Assembly (NCBI GenBank): GCA_963377175.1
Contig: CAUJNA010002780.1
Span: 318,837 to 382,836, forward strand
Reading direction: 5' to 3'
Origin: Effrenium voratum
Taxonomy: Eukaryota > Sar > Dinophyceae > Suessiales > Symbiodiniaceae
DNA length: 64,000 bases
The notes beneath the pieces are model-generated. The model saw nothing but the letters and a program-made list of their open reading frames with translations. It made no database searches and was not told the DNA's origin. Of this stretch, positions 57,702-64,000 are shown piece after piece; positions within the stretch are counted from its first letter, which is position 1; each line of letters begins with the position of its first letter. The translations under genes were made by a program, and so were the position numbers.

Positions 57702-58176
57702 GATGTTGCTGACGATGCAAGTGCTACCCCAGCCCCCCACCGTACACAAAGCCAAGTGTCTGGTGTGCCATGGGGGACCGGATACTTTGAGGAGTGTTTG
57801 GTGAAGGGGCGCTGTTGCACGTTGAGGCCCACTCCCGTCACAAAACGCAATGGCACACTGCCTCCGGCCAAGATAATGAGAAGATTCAGTCAACTAACAC
57901 ATGGGAGTCTGGTTCCTTGTGTTGTTCAGCTGTGTGCCAGTAGGATTCGAGGTGATAGAAGTTGCAGGCTTAGATGTTGCTGGCGACGCAAGTGCTACCC
58001 CAGCCCCCCACTGTACACAAAGCCAAGTGTCTGGTGTGCCATGGGGGGCCGGATACTTTGAGGAGTGTTTGGCGAAGGTGCGCTGTTGAATGTTGAGGCC
58101 CACTCCCATCACAAAACGCAATGGCACACTGCCTCTGGCCAAGATAATGAGAAGGTTCAGTCAACTAACACATGAA
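57702..58176. repeat. 271 bp tandem duplication
   Basis: AGATGTTGCTG(A/G)CGA(T/C)GCAAG at 57701 recurs at 57972. Shared downstream words include AAGTGTCTGGTGTGCCATGG and TTCAGTCAACTAACACATG. The copies are about 95% alike by eye. Confidence 0.9.
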
Positions 58177-58177
58177 T

Positions 58178-58512
58178 CGCATTGGCACACGCAGTCATCC
58201 TCAACAAGATTCCTAGAACAGCTTGCGTTGTTGAAGCTGGGGCTTTGCGAGGCCAATCGCATTGGCACAATCAATCATCCTCAACAAGATTCCTAGAACA
58301 GCTTGCGTTGTTGAAGCTGGGGCTTTGTGAGGCCATTTGCATTGGCACACGCAATCATCCTCAACAAGATTCCTAGAACAGCTCGCGTTGTTGAAGCTGG
58401 GGCTTTGGAAGGCCAAGCGCGTTGGCACACGCAGTCATCCGCAACAAGATTCCTAGAACAGCTTGCATTGTTGAAGCTGGGGCTTTGGGAGGCCAATCGC
58501 ATTGGCACACGC
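58178..58512. repeat. 80 bp tandem repeat, about 4.2 copies
   Basis: The unit begins CGCATTGGCACACGC and contains CAAGATTCCTAGAACAGCTT and GTTGAAGCTGGGGCTTTG. Unit starts fall at 58178, 58258, 58338, 58418 and 58498. Confidence 0.95.
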
Positions 58513-58727
58513 TTGAAAAACACGTATCTTCAACAAGTGCTTGTAATACGTATTAGGCTAAGGCCGACAGTCTGCTTAACACATCCATTGGTTTCAACGG
58601 GCTGCTTTTCAGGCTGAGGCCTAGGTGGGTTGCGGCTGCACGTTTTCTTTCTTTTCGGACTCGTTTTAGACTCGTTTTTGGACTCGTTTTTTTCCTGGGT
58701 AAACTTGCCAAAAACTTAACACAAGGC

Positions 58728-58798
58728 ACCTCCTACTACTGCTACTACTACTACTACCACCACGACTACTACTACTACTACTACTACTACTGCTTCTG

Positions 58799-58847
<49 letters not shown>

Positions 58848-58974
58848 ACTACTACTACTACTACTACTGCTACTGCTACTGCTACTGCTACTACTACTAC
58901 TGCTGCTGCTGCTGCTACTACTACTACTGCTATTACTACTACTACTACTACTCCTGCTGCTGCTGCTGCTTGTG

Positions 58975-59044
<70 letters not shown>

Positions 59045-59045
59045 A
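58728..59045. repeat. CTA/CTG triplet array ending in (TA)n
   Basis: Long (CTA)n blocks interrupted by CTG/TGC blocks, ending in ATATATATATAT. Confidence 0.95.
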
Positions 59046-59079
59046 TATATATATATATGTTTAAACAGTGCTCGGTTGC

Positions 59080-60985
59080 GGTTGGTTCTGCGATGTGCCA
59101 TGGGGGTTGCTTGTATTTGGCGCTTCGAGAAATGTGTTCAAGATGTTTGGTTGCCTTTGGGTATGCATGTGCCATGGGGATTGCCTTCACACTAGCACAT
59201 GAACTTGTGTTTGAAAGAATTGTTTCAGTGTTGTTGAGCATGCGATGTGCCATGGGGATTGCCTTCTTTTCGGCGAGCAAGCATACATAGTCAAGGAACA
59301 TTTCGGTCCCAACTGGTATGTGATGTGCCATGCTGGTTGCCTTCTTACTCATACTTAGACATGTGTGCTTCAAATGCGTTTAAGCGCCTTGTAATATGCA
59401 ATGTGCCACGGGGATTGCGTCCGTAGTGGCGCTCAAGCAAAGCAGTTTCAGGAGACACGTTGCGGTTGATTATGCAACGTGCCATGGGGGTTGCCTTCAT
59501 TTTTGTGCTTCGAAAAGATGTTTTCGAGATGTGTTTTGTTGCTTTTGGGTATGCTTGTGCCATGGGGATTGCCTTCGTACTAGCACATGAACTTGTTTTT
59601 GCAAGACTTGTTTCGATGCTGTTGAGCATGCGATGTGCCATGGGGATTGCCTTCTTATTGGCGAGCAAGCACACATAGTCAAGCAACATTTCGGTCCCAA
59701 CTGGTATGCGATGCGCCATGCTGGTTGCCTTCTTACTCATGCTTAGACATGTGTGCTTAAAATGCATTTAAGCGCCTTGTAATATGCGATGTGCCATGGG
59801 GATTGCGTCTGTAGCGGCACTCAAACAAAGCAGTTTTAGGAGACACGTTGCGGTTGATTATGCAATGTGCCATGGGGGTTGCCTTCATTTTTGTGCTTCG
59901 AAAAGATGTTTTTGAGATGTGTTTGGTTGCCTTTGGGTATGCATGTGCCATGGGGTTTGCCTTCGTACTAGCACACGAACTTGTTTTTGCAAGACTTGTT
60001 TCGATGTTGTTGAGCATGCGATGTGCCATGGGGATTGCCTTCTTTTGGCGTGCAAACACACATAGTCAAGCACATTTCGGTCCCAACTGGTATGCGATGT
60101 GCCATGGGGATTGCCTTCTTACTCGTACTTAAACATGTATGCTCAAAATGCGTCTAAGTGCCTTGTAACATGCGATGTGCCACGGGGATTGCGTCCGTAG
60201 TTGTACTCAAACAAAGCAGTTTTAGGAGATCGCGGTTGATGATGCAATGTGCCATGGGGGTTGCCTTCATTTGTGTGCTTCGGAAAGATGTTTTCAAGAT
60301 GCATCTGGTTGCCTTTGGGTATGCGTGTGCCATGGGGCTTGCCTTCGTACTAGCGCATGAACTTGTTTTCACAAGAATTGTTTCGATGTTGTTGAGCATG
60401 CGATGCGCCATGGGGATTGCCTTCTTTTTGGCGAGCAAACATACATAGTTAAGCGACATTTCGGTCCCAACTGGCATGTGATGTGCCATGCTGGTTGCCT
60501 TCTTACACGTATGCTTAAATGCGCTGAAGTGCCTTGCAATATGCGATGTGCCATGGGGATCACGTCCGTAGCGGCGCTCAGACAAAACAGTTTTAGGAGA
60601 CACATTGCGGTTGATTATGCAATGTGCCATGGGGGTTGCCTTCATTTTTGTGTTTCGAAAAGATGTTTTCGAGATGTGTTTGGTTGCCTTTGGGTATGCA
60701 TGTGCCATGGGGATTGTTCGTACTAGCACACGAACTTGTTTTTGCAAGACTTGTTTCGATGTTGTTGAGCATGCGATGTGCCATGGGGATTGCCTTCTTT
60801 TTGGCGTGCAAACACACATAGTCAAGCAACATCTTGGTCCCAACTGGTATGCGATGTGCCATGGGGATTGCCTTCTTACTCGTACTTAAACATGTATGCT
60901 TAAAATGCGTTTAAGTGCCTTGTAACATGCGATGTGCCATGGGGATTGCGTCCGTAGTGGTACTCAAACAAAGCAGTTTTAGGAG
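59080..60985. repeat. Higher-order repeat: about 385 bp units, each with about five CCATGG-type subrepeats
   Basis: The marker word GATTGCGTC or GATCACGTC recurs near 59412, 59803, 60188, 60558 and 60944, giving units of about 371-391 bp. Inside each unit the core TGTGCCATGGGGATTGCCTT (or GGGGTT and GCTGGTT variants) occurs about five times at roughly 60-95 bp spacing. On the minus strand the core reads AIPMAH in frame in several places, giving long open frames up to 229 codons, which I regard as a consequence of the repeat. Confidence 0.9.
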
Positions 60986-61447
60986 ACACTTGGGCGCCGT
61001 GTGCCAGTGGGGAAGGCTCAGTTGCAAGGACCCTGCCGGGACTACTCGTTGCGTTGTTTTTACTGGCAGGCTGCGGACTTTCAAGAAAAACACGAAAATG
61101 CAAGGACTTTCGCGTTTGGGTGTAGCTCATGGGCATTTAAGCTTGTTGGAATGTGCAAGTCCAAAGTAGCACAATTCTTATGCAAAAGGAAAGCAAAAGG
61201 GGACCAATGGGTAAGTGTTCATTTTGTCCAGAGCCGCTATTTCACATTCTCGAGCCCTGATGGGCTCATGGTCCAGCCATATTGTAGCAAGGCACTTTTT
61301 GCCTAAGAGGAGGGTGTAGAAGTAGCAAACTGCCCACAAAGCCTATAAGTTGAGGTGCCTGGTCTGAAGCGCAATAGGATCAGGTGTTCCAACCCTTGGC
61401 CCACACCCCATTTTTCCTGAGTCCTGGCCCTCAGTTGCCTTTTGCAG

Positions 61448-61571
61448 GGCGAGGATGCCTTGGATCTGGGCGAGCACCACATTAGAAGAAAGATGGTTGC
61501 CGCCGGGGCCCCGAACGACCGAAGGACGACAGCAGCGCGCTGGGCCCTTTTCATGGCCTGCCAAGGGCCCG
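61448..61571 (+). CDS. Gene F exon (61448-about 61571)
   Basis: AG|GGC opens GEDALDLGEHHIRRKMVAAG, then APNDRRTTAARWALFMACQ. Codon third positions are GC-rich and residues are charged, unlike the alternative frame. The donor is either GG|GC or the later GG|GTGTGA. Confidence 0.55.
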
Positions 61572-63560
61572 GGTGTGATAGGGAAGGTGGGAAGGCACGA
61601 CTATCTACTTGGCTTCATGAATCATGGATGCCCGTTTCAATGTGAGTCAAGTCAAAAGAGGCAGTTGATAGGGGTTGGCTCTAGGTTCAATTTGTGCAAG
61701 GCATTGATGTGGCGATGCGCAGGTCAAAAGCCGGCAAAAGGAGGGAAGTCACAGACTAGACGAGACCATCAGGCGGGAGATGCTTCTGACAAAACAAGCG
61801 CGTTTTTGTTGGAGCTACTTCTTGACTGGAATTGGCCGGAACGCTTCAGCTTAGCCCCGTGACTTTGCAGCAAAGGGCATGTCTTCTCCACTTGGCATCA
61901 CCCATACGCAAGTTGTCGTTCTCACCTCGCATTGGCATTTCTTAGTTTTTTCTTTTTTTGAAGAGGCACCCAAACCCCGTATTGTCAATGTAGTAGGCCA
62001 GTTTTCATATAGAGCCAGAAGGTCAATGGGTTTTGGGCGCTTCTGAATGAAGGACGCACCCATGGCTTTTGAGTTGAATCCGCAGGTCGAGCCGAGATCT
62101 TTTCCTAGCAGGCACTCCCGCGGCTACCATGCCGCGGGCTCAAGGGGATCTGTCCTCTAAAGGATGGGTTGGTCTCCTTTCAATCCACAACTTGGAGGAT
62201 GATTTTGAAGGTGTCACTTTCAAAGCGAGAGAGCGAGAGAGGGAGAGACAGCGAGAGCCAGAGAGAGAGAGAGAGAGAGCAACAAAAACACAAAGTTCTG
62301 GCCCAAATGCAACAGAAACCTTGAGAGCCGTATGGCAGATCGTATGCTGGTGCATCGCAACACGTGGCAGCCGTGTGGCAGATAGTATTCAGGTGACTGC
62401 AGTGCAGCACAGCGCGTGGCAGGTAGCTAGCTAACCGGCTTCATGCCCACCGTGTTCTAGAGAAAGACTTGTCTACCGATCACAGCATGCCCCATGCGCC
62501 TAGCTGACGGCTCGCATCGTCAGGAGTCCATCTTCAAGTGGCTTCTTCAAAAAGCCTCAGCCTTGGAATTGGCGAACTTGGAGCAAGATCCTGGCAAGTT
62601 ATATGAATGCTACATGACATGGTTTATTTGACGGCTCATCGGCTCATCAGATTCCATGGGGGAAGATATTGATATGTCCTGGCGCAGTTGAAGGACTTTG
62701 GGGTTGTGTTTCTGAACTTAAGCCGCATCCTCAAGCCTTCCACACCAGCAACTCGTTGGAGGCATGTCGAGGGTCAGATTCCGATCGGGAGCAGTGATAA
62801 GCGTTGCTTTTAGCTAGCTTGCGGTTTCTTCCCAAGCGCAGGTGGGATTTCTCACAAAAAGGGGTGCAACCCAACTACTCAAAGGATCCTTCTTCATTTG
62901 AGGTGACCTTTATGTTTAGGGGGTCAGAAAAAACACCCTACCCTCCAAGGAGTAACACTCTTGCCCTGAGGAAAGCTCACAGTGATGGCTCCTTTGTCGG
63001 GCAGCATGCCAACGAGGCTTTGGGTGCTTGCATGGCAACCGTTGGTGCGCGGACAGTTTGGGAACGTAGCTGATTCACTGACAGCAACGCGCATGAGTCT
63101 ACTAGTGCTTTGGCCAAGACCTGGGGGGACCACGTATCGTACCCAGAAAGAATGGGGTGAGGCCACTCAGTTTTCCCGTGTCCTTTCGTGGAAACATGGA
63201 ATTCCAACTCGAAACTCAGCTGAAACGATGCAGCTTGCTGAGCTTGGTTCGGGCCGCTCCGTGCGCTACTCCTTGCACCGGATCTTGGCTCTGAGGGTGG
63301 CGCCACACTGTTAGGCTTGCCGCTGATATATCGAAGCATCACGGGACTCGCCGGAAGAAAAAAGCAGAGTCACGCTTTAACCTGGTCGCCGCGCCAAGCA
63401 CGGCGGTCTCGGGTTGCCAGGGCCCCGAGGCGGGCCGGCAACAATAAAGATTGCTGTGCTTTATGGAGGATGTACATGTGCCTTTGGTCGAGGCCTGCAG
63501 GATCTGGTAGTATGTGCTCTTGCGTTGGGTGCAGCCTCTCTTTTTCGCGCTTTCTCTCTC

Positions 63561-63658
<98 letters not shown>

Positions 63659-63872
63659 GCTTTGGCTCCTGCTGTTGCCGTATCTCTCCCACAGCTTTGG
63701 ACATGCGCAGCCATGGCTTACTGAGTTGTGGATCTTGTATGCTGTTCATCTTGGCCCAGTCAGGCATGGCGAGTGAGCATGAGATCGACGTTCCAGAAGA
63801 AGGCTCTTCGGCCTTGCCAGGAGCTGAGCCATCAGAGATCAGCGCACATCGGGAGCCCGGACTTTGCGCATA
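61448..63872 (+). CDS. Gene F: unrecognised multi-exon gene, continues past known exons
   Basis: Exons: 61448-about 61571, 61723-61797, 62524-62593, 62688-62748, 63005-63048, 63106-63156, 63220-63296 and 63764-about 63872. Peptides include GEDALDLGEHHIRRKMVAAG, VKSRQKEGSHRLDETIRREM, ESIFKWLLQKASALELANLE, LKDFGVVFLNLSRILKPSTP, HANEALGACMATVGA, ALAKTWGDHVSYPERM, ETMQLAELGSGRSVRYSLHR and a last one beginning MASEHEIDVPEEGSSALPGA. All have AG acceptors and GT or GC donors. The protein seems soluble and helical. I do not recognise a domain, and no function is proposed. Phase agrees between 63048 and 63106 but not at every join, so exons are missing. The link to gene D cannot be excluded. The last exon could end at TAA 63871-63873 or splice at a GC just before. 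Confidence 0.5.
62222..62280. repeat. GA microsatellite
   Basis: Interrupted AG/GAGC run in a gene F intron. Confidence 0.85.
63552..63659. repeat. (CT)n then (CTTT)n microsatellite
   Basis: CT units with CCCT interruptions switch sharply to a (TTTC)n block of about 12 units. Confidence 0.95.
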
Positions 63873-63873
63873 A
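63764..63873 (+). CDS. Gene F exon MASEHEIDVPEEGSSALPGA, possible C- or N-terminal
   Basis: After AG at 63762-63763 two bases precede ATG, then an acidic peptide runs to LCA and a stop TAA. The in-frame ATG could be a start codon of a new gene with the exon ending at a GC before the TAA. Alternatively, this is the terminal exon of gene F. Not resolvable here. Confidence 0.4.
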
Positions 63874-64000
63874 GTTGTAGGCTGAATTGCTCAAGGCTTG
63901 GGTGCTCCAAAACAAGTTCGGAATCTATCGACAAACTACTTGAAGCCATAGCTAGTATAGAAACTGTTGCCCGGCAAAAGATAGCAGTACATCTAACTAT

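Noticed and set aside
60154..60843. 229-codon minus-strand frame with repeated AIPMAH
   Set aside because: The motif is the reverse complement of the satellite core GCCATGGGGATTGC; unit lengths are not consistently divisible by three, and splice support is lacking.

Overview
The window reads as nuclear DNA of a dinoflagellate (Symbiodiniaceae/Suessiales-like; the species cannot be told). The evidence is architectural. Coding sequence comes as very short exons, mostly 30-100 bp, scattered through introns of 0.2-2.6 kb. Acceptors are nearly always AG followed by G. Donors are a mixture of GT, GC and a few apparent GA. Microsatellites are abundant, and every recognisable exon lies on the plus strand, as expected for unidirectional dinoflagellate gene clusters. 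No bacterial-style operon, rRNA, CRISPR array or complete transposase was seen.

Exons were found by hand, using codon-like composition, AG|G and G[T/C/A] borders, and agreement of reading phase between neighbouring exons. Layout: (A) 2-5022, helical-repeat protein resembling OPR/FASTK/RAP-type organelle RNA-binding proteins, truncated by the window start; (B) 5733-13639, FAD/NADPH-dependent monooxygenase-like flavoprotein with both Rossmann motifs and the ATGF motif spread over at least 15 exons; 13.9-15.9 kb, TG-rich satellite with a paired dispersed repeat; 16.0-17.6 kb, a few orphan exons; (C) 19613-33526, KH-domain RNA-binding protein with two KH domains and a Gly/Pro/Met-rich tail; (D) 38659-55354, large protein with an Ala/Pro/Lys-rich repeat region, coiled-coil segments and a Met/Pro-rich tail, linked by about 32 exons that mostly agree in phase; 57.6-61.0 kb, a nested tandem-repeat block; (F) 61448-63872, exons of an unrecognised gene.

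The most unusual structures are: a 388-392 bp exon-plus-intron unit in gene D, tandemly copied four times with near identity (40.7-42.3 kb); a 1.1 kb run of successive hairpins in a gene D intron (43.1-44.2 kb); a 1.7 kb element with terminal inverted repeats and a possible 5 bp target duplication (29.4-31.1 kb); a 0.7 kb foldback (35.26-35.95 kb); and a higher-order repeat with a CCATGG-containing core (59.1-61.0 kb).

Genes C and D may both act on RNA (KH domains; low-complexity Met/Pro-rich tails), but nothing in the sequence shows a shared pathway. Start codons, polyadenylation sites and spliced-leader acceptor sites could not be fixed, so gene ends are approximate.
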